Origin: Pigmentibacter sp. JX0631
GTDB lineage: Bacteria > Bdellovibrionota_B > Oligoflexia > Silvanigrellales > Silvanigrellaceae
Assembly: GCF_029873255.1 (NCBI RefSeq)
Contig: NZ_CP123622.1
Coordinates: forward strand, 1,210,501-1,274,500
Direction of reading: 5' to 3'
Length of the DNA stretch: 64,000 bases
Part shown: in pieces, positions 9,531 through 17,862 of the stretch
Layout of the letters: the number at the start of each line of letters is the position of its first letter
Numbering within the stretch: the stretch's first letter is position 1
Translations under genes and position numbers: made by a program
The notes under the pieces: generated by a model
The model's database searches: none
The model's input: the letters and a program-made list of their open reading frames with translations, nothing else
What the model was told of the DNA's origin: nothing

Positions 9531-10241
9531 ATGTGGCAAAAACATGCTTATAAGTTACACTCGCTTGAGTATAAAGTACGAGAAGCAAAAGGAAAAATTA
9601 ACATATTTGATCGCCAATGGAATCAGCCCTATGTGATTGGTGTTTGTGGGGGCTCTGGCAGCGGAAAAACTACATTTTGTAAACAACTTGTAAAGTATTT
9701 AGGCCATGATAACGTTTTGCACATCAGTCAAGATGCCTATTACAAAGACTTAAGCCATCTTCCCTTTGAACAAAGGGCTGACGTTAATTTTGACCATCCA
9801 GATATTATAGAGTTCCCTTTGTTAGCCGCGCATTTAGACGATCTTATGCTCGGGAAAGATGTTAATTTACCTCTCTATGACTTTGCTAAACACAGTAGAT
9901 TACTAGGAAATCAATATGCATCTCCTAAACCTATTGTTGTTTTAGAAGGAGTTCTTTTATTTTCTGATTCAGATATTGAAAAAAGAATAAATCATAAGGT
10001 TTTTATCGATGCTTCAGAAAAAGTAAGATTTGAACGCAGACTCAAACGTGACGTGCGGGAACGAGGAAGAACACCTGAATCTGTGCATAAACAATTCAAT
10101 CATTCCGTTAGTCCAATGCACAATATTTATGTTGAGCCTGGAAAAACAAAAGCTGATCAAGTCGTTTCTGGTGAGCAATCATTTGATACTGTAATAGTAG
10201 ACCTATCCCTAAAAATTTTGAAAGAACTCTTTTCAAATTAA
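9531..10241 (+). CDS. udk: Uridine kinase
   Basis: Uridine kinase phosphorylates uridine and cytidine in pyrimidine salvage. The 236-residue protein has the P-loop GGSGSGKTT (residues 40-48), the substrate motif SQDAYYKDLSHL, the NFDHPD segment characteristic of uridine kinase, and the lid region ERRLKRDVRERGR. It carries about 30 extra N-terminal residues compared with E. coli Udk (213). ATG start with AGGAT about 9 bases upstream; an earlier ATG in that site is in another frame. It is transcribed away from the propionate cluster. Confidence 0.92.
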   Translation: MWQKHAYKLHSLEYKVREAKGKINIFDRQWNQPYVIGVCGGSGSGKTTFCKQLVKYLGHDNVLHISQDAYYKDLSHLPFEQRADVNFDHPDIIEFPLLAAHLDDLMLGKDVNLPLYDFAKHSRLLGNQYASPKPIVVLEGVLLFSDSDIEKRINHKVFIDASEKVRFERRLKRDVRERGRTPESVHKQFNHSVSPMHNIYVEPGKTKADQVVSGEQSFDTVIVDLSLKILKELFSN

Positions 10242-10411
10242 AATTTCTGGCAAAATTTCCTTTATTCTTTTTAACAAGTTGAACACAAAATAAAAATAAT
10301 TAAATACCCAATTAAAAAGCAGACAGTTTTGTCTGCAAAGATACTTTTACAGTTATGTTTTCTTGATATGTAATTAACTACCATTTATTAGACACAGTAA
10401 CTTGATAAGAA

Positions 10412-10436
10412 CGTCTCATTTAATAAGACGCTTTTT
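10412..10436 (+). terminator. Rho-independent terminator after udk
   Basis: A short GC-containing hairpin with arms CGTCT (10412-10416) and AGACG (10426-10430) is followed by C and TTTTT. It lies 170 bases after the udk stop and before the next gene on the same strand. The 5-bp stem is short, so strength is uncertain. Confidence 0.5.
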
Positions 10437-10522
10437 ATTCATATTTTATATTTCGTTTCTTAAGATCATTTGTTATAATAATTTATAAACAAAATTGACA
10501 TCTATTATTAAGGAGAAAATAA

Positions 10523-10759
10523 GTGGAATACTTATTGAGTAAGATATATTCTGATCCAATATATTCGATTAAAAGTTTGACAACTTTTCAACTAAATTAC
10601 TTTCTTGACTACTTTAAATTTGAATGTCGCAACGAATATTATCCAACCAGTCAAGAGTGTAATGATGATAAAGAAATGGCAAATTTAATTTATAAAAATA
10701 TAAAAACTGAAATCAAACAACGAGTTAAACTTGGCATACCATACAGACAGCTACACTAA
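10523..10759 (+). CDS. Small hypothetical protein, 78 residues
   Basis: I do not recognise this protein. It is supported by a strong ribosome site AAGGAG 8-9 bases before a GTG start and a clean 78-codon frame. The product is charged, mixed helix-forming, with no signal peptide or membrane segment; it contains two Cys residues (FECRNEYY and SQECNDD). It stands alone, about 280 bases after udk and 250 before the solute-binding-protein cluster, behind the udk terminator. A TATAAT box lies near 10474, about 45 bases before the start. Confidence 0.6.
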   Translation: MEYLLSKIYSDPIYSIKSLTTFQLNYFLDYFKFECRNEYYPTSQECNDDKEMANLIYKNIKTEIKQRVKLGIPYRQLH

Positions 10760-11007
10760 AAATTATCTATGCAAAAATATCTAAAAAAAATTAAATTAAC
10801 AGGCAAATTATAATTTTATTTGTGAGAAACCATATGTGAAATAAATTTGCATAAAAAAGTTTCATCTATTTTTATTTTTTACTAAACAATTTATAAATTT
10901 TATTGAAATTTTCTAAAAAATATGTGAAAAATAATATCTCATATAAAATTGAGAACTTACTTTAAATTGAATTTTTGGAAAATTAAACTTTAAATATTGG
11001 ATACGAT

Positions 11008-12654
11008 ATGCCTAACACAAAAAAACTTCTTGTTATTTTTGTTATTTTTGTTTTTATTACTATTGTCATTCCCGTATCAGTGCAAGTCTATAAAAAGACG
11101 CAAGCATATGCTTCCGGTGAAGTTTACACAGATGATGGTCATGAACTGACAGTAAATATGGCTGAAATTCCCCAAATTCCTTGGGATGTTAAAAAAGCCG
11201 CAGTTCATGTAATAGAAACCTTTACCGCAGCAGTCCACGGTAGTTTAGCTCCCTACTATTTTAGAGATCAAAAAGAGCCCTCAAATCAAAATGTTTTGCT
11301 TGAAAGTTATAGTTGTGAAAAATTAATTTGCAAAGCTATTTTAAAACGGAACATGGAATTTCATAACGGACGAACAGTTACCGCCTATGATGTGGAATAC
11401 TCACTTATAAGAGAAATATTAGCTGACCCAGAAGAAAATTATGCTGAATCTATTTTAGATGATATTGAAGGTATCAATTCCATAGCATTTAATTATTTAA
11501 AATATATCAAAATCGATGGAAATCGGTATCCCTCTGGCAATGTCAAAGGAATTATCGTTAAAAATGAATTTGAAATTGAATTTCACTTAAAAAGAGAAAA
11601 TAATTTTTTCTTTGCTAGAATTAGCGATGGCAAATTACCAATAGTACCAATAGAAACACTGAAGGAAGATCATCTTACCTGGAAACAATTTCCGGTTGGT
11701 TTTGGAAAATATAAAGTTACTAATGTTGATTTAGCAAAACATGAATATTATCTGCAAAAAGTTTCGTATAAAGAAAATATCCCAAATAAAGTAAAATTAA
11801 TTTTCACCGCCGATCAACAAGGTGACATAAAATTATTACTTGGCGGCCCACATCGCGGTAACGAAGAATATGAACACCGCCTGGTCTTTTCAAACCCCTA
11901 TTCAAATGGCGGATTTTTATTTAATCATACAACTGAGCTTGGCAGTAATTTTTATTTTCGCAAAGCAATTTCTTATGCTCTTGATAGAAATATAATTGCC
12001 AGGGCTTCGTATTTTAATGAATTGTTCCCAGAAGATCAATTGCTTCCCAATTCAGTTAATTTTAAAGAATACCGTCCAGATTTACCCTTACAATCCCAAA
12101 ATATAGAACTAGCAAAACAATACTTAGCTAAAGTACCAAAACATCTTTGGCAAAATAAGCGGTTTGAAATTCCCGTTTATTGGGAAGATGTTAAAGAAAT
12201 TTATACACTGCCATATATTGTTGAAATTAAAAAGCAACTCGCTGCAGTTGGATTGCATGTTGACTTTTTAAATTCCGATGAAAGGTTTGAAAAATTTAAC
12301 ACAGGAGATACCAGGGTCTTTTGTTTTACAGGGTTTTCCTTTGCCAATAAAGACCCTCATAAATTATTTAGTTACTTTAGAAAAGGAAGCTATTTCAAAA
12401 ATGAACATCCAAATAACCCACTTTATGAAACCCTCTACCAAAATGCCGTAAACAACAAAGATCCATTAAATACAAAGCCAACAAAAATACTTGGCAATTA
12501 TTTTTTTGATGAGTCTATTATGGTTGTTCTTTTTGTCCAGCGCATGTCACTTTCCTATGACCCTAGGGTAGTCATCAGCCTTGGCAACCAATACAACGGA
12601 ACACGCTTTGCTGTTTGGGAAATCAAAATGCGGAGCAATAGTTTGATAAACTAA
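11008..12654 (+). CDS. Family-5 solute-binding protein (OppA/DppA type), membrane-anchored; copy 1 of 4
   Basis: The 548-residue protein belongs to the extracellular solute-binding family 5, which binds peptides or similar ligands in the periplasm. Residues 7-28 are an N-terminal hydrophobic segment without a lipobox, so it is either an uncleaved anchor or a signal peptide. Family landmarks are HNGRTVTAYDVEYSL (fold-typical FHdG..ltA.DV), LPIVPIETL, FPVGFGKYKV and the late FRKAISYALDR helix. A motif IPQIPWD near residue 52 and AVHGSL near 73 are shared with the next three genes. No permease or ATPase genes accompany it. Ligand unknown. Confidence 0.85.
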   Translation: MPNTKKLLVIFVIFVFITIVIPVSVQVYKKTQAYASGEVYTDDGHELTVNMAEIPQIPWDVKKAAVHVIETFTAAVHGSLAPYYFRDQKEPSNQNVLLESYSCEKLICKAILKRNMEFHNGRTVTAYDVEYSLIREILADPEENYAESILDDIEGINSIAFNYLKYIKIDGNRYPSGNVKGIIVKNEFEIEFHLKRENNFFFARISDGKLPIVPIETLKEDHLTWKQFPVGFGKYKVTNVDLAKHEYYLQKVSYKENIPNKVKLIFTADQQGDIKLLLGGPHRGNEEYEHRLVFSNPYSNGGFLFNHTTELGSNFYFRKAISYALDRNIIARASYFNELFPEDQLLPNSVNFKEYRPDLPLQSQNIELAKQYLAKVPKHLWQNKRFEIPVYWEDVKEIYTLPYIVEIKKQLAAVGLHVDFLNSDERFEKFNTGDTRVFCFTGFSFANKDPHKLFSYFRKGSYFKNEHPNNPLYETLYQNAVNNKDPLNTKPTKILGNYFFDESIMVVLFVQRMSLSYDPRVVISLGNQYNGTRFAVWEIKMRSNSLIN

Positions 12655-12764
12655 TATTTTTTAGTAATAGATGACATAATTATCTAAATAATTTAAATAT
12701 ACAAAATGTTTTTTGCTGTAATCATTTTAATGTTTATGGCTTTTTTATGTGCTTTGAGGCCTCT

Positions 12765-14348
12765 ATGCAAAATTTTAAATTAAATAAAAGGAAATTTCTA
12801 ACTAATTTTGCAAAAGGAATTTTTTACCCTTGGGTACTAAAAAGTTCCTTTTCTAACGCTAATTCCCTTTGCCCCTCAAAAATGCTAAAAATAAATCTAT
12901 CAGATATTCCCCAAATTCCTTGGGATATTGAAAAAGCATCTTGGCATGTCCTATCTACATTTCACAATGCAGTTCATGGAAGTTTGTTTGAACATACAAA
13001 TTCAAAAAAATTTTTGATAGAAAAAGCTCAGTATAAAAATAACAAGTTAATTTTATACTTAAAAAAAGGAATTTTTTTTCATAACGAACGAGAAGTAAAT
13101 GCCTATGATGTTGAATTTTCTTTCTACAAAGACTTGCTAAATTATCCCAAGCACAGTTTTACTAAAAACTTAATGCAGGCAGTACAAGGGATAGAGCAAC
13201 TAAATTTAGCAAATATTTGTTATACTGAGTATAAGCAAATTTGGTATCCAAGCAATTTTATTTCTGGCATTAAAGTGATCGATCCTTATACACTTGCTAT
13301 TAGTTTACATTGTCCCGATTACTATCTATTGAATAATTTAAATAACCCAAGACTTCCTATTGTTCCAATCGAAGAACTAAATCCAAACGATTATACTTGG
13401 AAACAGACCCCCATTGGTTACGGTGAATATCAGGTACATTCCTATAATCATACAAAGAGTGAATATATATTAAAAAAAATTTCTCCTAGCAACGGAAAAA
13501 CACCACATTTTATCCAACTGCAGTTTCATGATAAAAATATAGCAGACATATACGTTCTATATCGTTACAGATTGCAGAATAAATTAACGAACTTTATTAA
13601 TATTAAAAAACCATATTTTTATGCTAATAATGGATTTTTATATAACTATCAATCCCAATTAGGTTGTAATATAAATTTTCGCAAGGCCATATCTTATGCG
13701 ATTAATAGATGTGAGCTCGCCAAAAAAGCTTTCAAACAAGAAATAGTTCCTGAAAATTATTTTATCCCAAAAAAATTTCTGTTAAGTAAACAATCAGAAT
13801 TTGAAGAAAACAACCATAGTTATGAAAAAGCCCTTCATTTTTTAAATATGGTTCCAAAAAATTTATGGCAGAATAAAGTGCTACAAGTTCCAACAATATT
13901 AGATTATAAAAATATTCAAACCATTCCTTACCTGCAAATGATAAAACATCAACTAAAAACCATTGGACTGCAAATTGAGTTTTTAGAAACTAATTTAAAC
14001 TATGATAAATTTATAAAAAATGATAATAATCATTTGTGGTTTACTGGTTTTGCATTAGATAAAAATAATTTGTTGAAAAATTTTCTTCACTTTGTTGATA
14101 GTTCTTATTTTGAATATGAGCAACCTAGTGACCCTACTTTAGCACATTTAATTGAAAAAGCCTTTCAAACATATCAAACAGATCCCCACTATTTACAAAT
14201 ACTAAGCAAGTATTTTAAAGAACAAGAATATATGACTGTCCTATTTAATACTTACTTTCATTACTCTTACAATCCTAAAACAGTTAAGTCATTGGGTAAG
14301 CAAATAGAAAATTGTTCGCTTACCTTAAGCGAAATTGAGTTTTTTTAA
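12765..14348 (+). CDS. Family-5 solute-binding protein; copy 2 of 4, atypical N-terminus
   Basis: This 527-residue paralogue of the preceding protein keeps IPQIPWD, AVHGSL, HNEREVNAYDVEFS, LPIVPIEEL, PIGYGEYQV and FRKAISYAINR. It differs at the N-terminus: in place of a strong hydrophobic helix it has QNFKLNKRKFLTNFAKGIFY, which resembles a weak or Tat-like leader without the twin arginine. I start it at 12765 because GAGG lies 7 bases upstream, whereas an in-frame ATG at 12747 has no ribosome site. It is the most divergent of the four copies, so it may be losing function or may be secreted differently. Ligand unknown. Confidence 0.8.
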   Translation: MQNFKLNKRKFLTNFAKGIFYPWVLKSSFSNANSLCPSKMLKINLSDIPQIPWDIEKASWHVLSTFHNAVHGSLFEHTNSKKFLIEKAQYKNNKLILYLKKGIFFHNEREVNAYDVEFSFYKDLLNYPKHSFTKNLMQAVQGIEQLNLANICYTEYKQIWYPSNFISGIKVIDPYTLAISLHCPDYYLLNNLNNPRLPIVPIEELNPNDYTWKQTPIGYGEYQVHSYNHTKSEYILKKISPSNGKTPHFIQLQFHDKNIADIYVLYRYRLQNKLTNFINIKKPYFYANNGFLYNYQSQLGCNINFRKAISYAINRCELAKKAFKQEIVPENYFIPKKFLLSKQSEFEENNHSYEKALHFLNMVPKNLWQNKVLQVPTILDYKNIQTIPYLQMIKHQLKTIGLQIEFLETNLNYDKFIKNDNNHLWFTGFALDKNNLLKNFLHFVDSSYFEYEQPSDPTLAHLIEKAFQTYQTDPHYLQILSKYFKEQEYMTVLFNTYFHYSYNPKTVKSLGKQIENCSLTLSEIEFF

Positions 14349-14455
14349 TTATGGTAAGCTTATAATTTAAATTTATTTTTAGTGACAATAAGCAACTGAT
14401 CAGCTACAAATAAAACTCTTTATGATTGTATTTTTAACTTTAACTAAGAGTAATA

Positions 14456-16081
14456 ATGCACCAAGTATTTTTTTACCTTCGAAGAAACTCTGTAAAATTA
14501 ATTGTCCTTTTAGGAGCTATTTTTTTTCTGTTCTATTTGTTTTTTTTTCAAACACATCCTGAAGATAGAAAAGAATTAGAAACAGTTTCTGTTAATTTAG
14601 GTGAAGTTAGGCAAATTCCCTGGGATCTAAAACAAGCACCCATCCAAGTAAATGAAACCTTTGTTGCGGCGGTTCATGGTAGCTTGACAAGCGTTCATTC
14701 CTTCGGCTCAATAGATAATTCCAACCAAAATACCTTACTAGATAAATATTACTGTGAACAATTAGTCTGTTACTTAGAATTAAAAAACAATATTTTTTTT
14801 CATAATAAGCGGAAAGTCAATGCTTACGATGTTGAGTTTTCTTTAATTAAACAGATTTTAAAAGACAAAGCAGAAAGTTTTACCCTTCCAATACTAAATG
14901 ATGTTGAAGGAATAAATAAAATTAATTTCAAGAATCTTAAATGGATACAGTATTCTGAAATTAGTTATCCAACAAATTTAATTAGTGGAATTAAAGTTAT
15001 TAGTGCAACTAAACTGCAAATAAAACTCAAGCATTTTAATAAATACTTCTTTCATAAAATATCTCAAGGTCGTTTACCAATAGTACCTATTGAAGAATTA
15101 CAGGCTGATTATGAAACTTGGAAACAGTATCCAATAGGATTTGGTAAATACAAGGTAACCCATGCAGATATTGAAAAAAGTGAATATTTATTAGAAAAAT
15201 ATGATAAAACTGAAAAAATTCCTGATAAAATTTTTTTGTTTTTTAGTGATACAGTAAATGGTGATATTAACATGCTTTTAGGAAATCCTTTACGGCAACT
15301 ACCAAAAGATGATCATATTTTAGTTTTATCAAATTTTTATTCCAACGGAGGATTTTTATATAACTACCAAACCGAATTAGGCAGAAATGAAAACTTTCGC
15401 AAAGCAATATCTTTTGCTTTAGATAGATACAAAATTGCAAAAGCATCCCATATCAATGAAATTTTTCCAGAGGATCAGCTGTTAAGCAACTCAGATTGGC
15501 AAATGACTTATCGTTTCCCGAGATCTATTCAAAAACAAAACTTGAAAAAAGCCAAAGAGTATCTTGCAAAAGTACCTAAACATTTATGGCAAAATAAAAT
15601 TTTTGAAATTCCAACTTACTGGGAAGATGTTAAGCACATATATTCTTTACCATATATTAAAGAAATGCATAAACAACTAGAAGAGCTTGGCCTAAAAGTT
15701 AAGTTTTTAGATACGAATATTGAATATGATAAATTTGTCAAAGGTGATAAAAATACTCTTTGGTTTACAGGCTTTGGAATTAGCTTTGTCAGTTTTGATC
15801 CAAATGCAACTTTTGGGCATTTTATTAAGGGCTCATATTTTACCTATGAACAACCTAATGATCGCATTTTTAATTCAATGTATGAACAATCAACAAAACA
15901 TTATTTAGAAAAACCTTATCTTACCCAACAAATGAGCAAATATTTTGCGGATAAAAATTTTATGACTGTTGTAATGAACCAGCGGATGTCCCTTTCATTT
16001 AACCCACATAAAATTGTAAGTTTAGGAAATCAATACAATGGCATTCGATTTGCTTTATGGGAATTAAAACTCAAACAATAA
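14456..16081 (+). CDS. Family-5 solute-binding protein, membrane-anchored; copy 3 of 4
   Basis: This 541-residue protein is closely similar to copy 1. Residues 13-31 form a strong hydrophobic helix preceded by YLRRNSVK, fitting a signal anchor with the bulk outside. Shared landmarks are IRQIPWD-like RQIPWDL, AVHGSLTS, HNKRKVNAYDVEFS, LPIVPIEEL, PIGFGKYKV, FRKAISFALDR and a C-terminal GNQYNGIRFALWELK that is nearly the same as the end of copy 1 (GNQYNGTRFAVWEIK). It starts about 110 bases after copy 2. As in the other copies there is no transporter gene next to it. Confidence 0.84.
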   Translation: MHQVFFYLRRNSVKLIVLLGAIFFLFYLFFFQTHPEDRKELETVSVNLGEVRQIPWDLKQAPIQVNETFVAAVHGSLTSVHSFGSIDNSNQNTLLDKYYCEQLVCYLELKNNIFFHNKRKVNAYDVEFSLIKQILKDKAESFTLPILNDVEGINKINFKNLKWIQYSEISYPTNLISGIKVISATKLQIKLKHFNKYFFHKISQGRLPIVPIEELQADYETWKQYPIGFGKYKVTHADIEKSEYLLEKYDKTEKIPDKIFLFFSDTVNGDINMLLGNPLRQLPKDDHILVLSNFYSNGGFLYNYQTELGRNENFRKAISFALDRYKIAKASHINEIFPEDQLLSNSDWQMTYRFPRSIQKQNLKKAKEYLAKVPKHLWQNKIFEIPTYWEDVKHIYSLPYIKEMHKQLEELGLKVKFLDTNIEYDKFVKGDKNTLWFTGFGISFVSFDPNATFGHFIKGSYFTYEQPNDRIFNSMYEQSTKHYLEKPYLTQQMSKYFADKNFMTVVMNQRMSLSFNPHKIVSLGNQYNGIRFALWELKLKQ

Positions 16082-16137
16082 AATTACATATTTTTTAGAT
16101 ATTTTGCAGGTAAAATTATTTTTTTAGATATTCATCT

Positions 16138-16194
16138 GCGTGACATAACTACACAAATGCATTAGATATGCTTCGTACAAAGGTTATGACACGC
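16138..16194 (+). repeat. Imperfect inverted repeat in the leader of solute-binding gene 4
   Basis: Arms GCGTGACATAAC (16138-16149) and GTTATGACACGC (16183-16194) pair at 11 of 12 positions around a 33-base loop that itself holds GCAT/ATGC. It lies 38 bases before the start of the fourth solute-binding protein. It has no T-run, so it is not a simple terminator; it could be an operator or a folded RNA leader. Confidence 0.5.
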
Positions 16195-16231
16195 TCATCA
16201 ATCTTCTTTCACTATAATATAAGAAACTCAT

Positions 16232-17851
16232 ATGACTAGCGACAAAAATAAATTATCAGTAATTTTTATATTTCTTATTTTAATTGCAATAATTTTAGCT
16301 GTTAATAAAAAATTAAAAAGTCAAATATATGAAGATTCTGGAGTCTACCCTGATGATCAAACAATAACGATAAATTTGTCGGATCAACCGCAAATTCCTT
16401 GGAAACAGGTAGATACCTCTACATATGTGGTTGAATCCTTCTCATCAGCTGTCCACGGTAATTTAGTTTCTTTCAATGGAACCTTTAATGAATCTACTGA
16501 TAGTAATTCTCTATTAGAAAAATTTTTTTGCGATGGGAAAATTTGTTATGCTAATTTAAAGAAAGGCATTTATTTTCATAATGAAAGAGAAGTTACTGCT
16601 TACGATATTGAGTTTTCATTCATCAGACAATTACTTACCTTCAATAATGATAATTTTGCAAAAACAATTCTGGATGACCTTGTAGGAATTGATAACTTAA
16701 AAAAAGAAAATATAAAAAAATTACTGATAGATAATCACTTAAACTATCCAAGTGGACTAATTTCAGGAATAAAAGTTAAAGATAAATACAATATTATTTT
16801 TAATTTAAAAAATGAAAATAGTCATTTTTTTCAAAAGGTTTCAACTGGTTATTTACCAATAGTGCCTGTAGAAGAATTTGATGATTCGTATCTAAACTGG
16901 AAGCATTATCCAGTAGGATTTGGAAAATATAAGGTTGTTAAAGTAGATTTGCATAATTATGTATTTGTTGTTGAGCGTGTAAGTGACAAAGATGACATTC
17001 CAAAATTTATCAGATTCATTTTTGATCAAAGAGATATTGGTGACATAAAAGGTTACATAGGCCTAAATAAACAAAATCCTAATTTTGATGGACACATTAT
17101 ATTTCCGGATATTTATTCAAGTGCAGGATTTTTATTTAATTTTAAAACTGAATTAGGGGCAAATAAAAATTTTAGAAAAGCAATTTCTCTTGCGTTGGAT
17201 AGACAAAAAATCTCAAAATCTTCTCCTTATGGTGAATTTGTAGCTGATGATCAGTTACTTCCTGCATCTGGTTGGCAGAAGAACTATAGAGCAGAAATTC
17301 CTGTTCAGAAAAAAGATATTGAAATAGCTAAGTCTTTATTAAAAACAATACCCGAACATCTTTGGAAAGATAAAATATTTGAAGTTCATACTTTTTGGCC
17401 TACAAGTAGAGATTTAAACGAAGAACCTTATATCCAAGAGATAAAAGAACAATTAAAAGAAGTTGGTATACTTATTCATTTTATAAACACGGACATGAAT
17501 TACACCAAATTTAAAAAAGATGATAAAAACGTTTTATGGTGGAGCGGGTTTGATACTTCTAAAACAGATCCAAACTCAAATTTTGCATTTTTTAAACAAG
17601 GATCATTTTTTGATAATATCTATCCAAACGATCCGCAGTTGGATAAATTATATGAAGAAGCTACTAAAAATTTGAGTAAAAGCCCTATTTTTACCAGACA
17701 TCTGAGTCAGTATTTTACTGAAAATCAAATTATGGTAGTAGTATTTCAAGTTAGAATTTCTTTTTTATACAGAAAAAAAAGAATTTCTTCATTTGGAAAT
17801 CAATATAATCCTATTAAGGTTTTAGTTTGGGAATTGAAATTAAACAAATAA
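16232..17851 (+). CDS. Family-5 solute-binding protein, membrane-anchored; copy 4 of 4
   Basis: This 539-residue member has a hydrophobic N-terminal segment at residues 9-24 (VIFIFLILIAIILAV) with Lys before and after, then PQIPWKQ, AVHGNLVS, HNEREVTAYDIEFS, LPIVPVEEF, PVGFGKYKV and FRKAISLALDR. The C-terminal GNQYNPIKVLVWELK matches the other copies. A sensor kinase gene starts 11 bases after its stop, so these two are probably cotranscribed; that links at least this binding protein to signalling rather than transport (inference). Ligand unknown. Confidence 0.84.
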   Translation: MTSDKNKLSVIFIFLILIAIILAVNKKLKSQIYEDSGVYPDDQTITINLSDQPQIPWKQVDTSTYVVESFSSAVHGNLVSFNGTFNESTDSNSLLEKFFCDGKICYANLKKGIYFHNEREVTAYDIEFSFIRQLLTFNNDNFAKTILDDLVGIDNLKKENIKKLLIDNHLNYPSGLISGIKVKDKYNIIFNLKNENSHFFQKVSTGYLPIVPVEEFDDSYLNWKHYPVGFGKYKVVKVDLHNYVFVVERVSDKDDIPKFIRFIFDQRDIGDIKGYIGLNKQNPNFDGHIIFPDIYSSAGFLFNFKTELGANKNFRKAISLALDRQKISKSSPYGEFVADDQLLPASGWQKNYRAEIPVQKKDIEIAKSLLKTIPEHLWKDKIFEVHTFWPTSRDLNEEPYIQEIKEQLKEVGILIHFINTDMNYTKFKKDDKNVLWWSGFDTSKTDPNSNFAFFKQGSFFDNIYPNDPQLDKLYEEATKNLSKSPIFTRHLSQYFTENQIMVVVFQVRISFLYRKKRISSFGNQYNPIKVLVWELKLNK

Positions 17852-17862
17852 AAATAAACTGC

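Noticed and set aside
10319-10336. Inverted repeat GCAGACA/TGTCTGC
   Set aside because: A T-run follows only on the minus strand, where no gene ends; on the plus strand it is not a terminator.
12747-12764. Upstream ATG for solute-binding copy 2
   Set aside because: No ribosome site; GAGG fits the ATG at 12765 instead.
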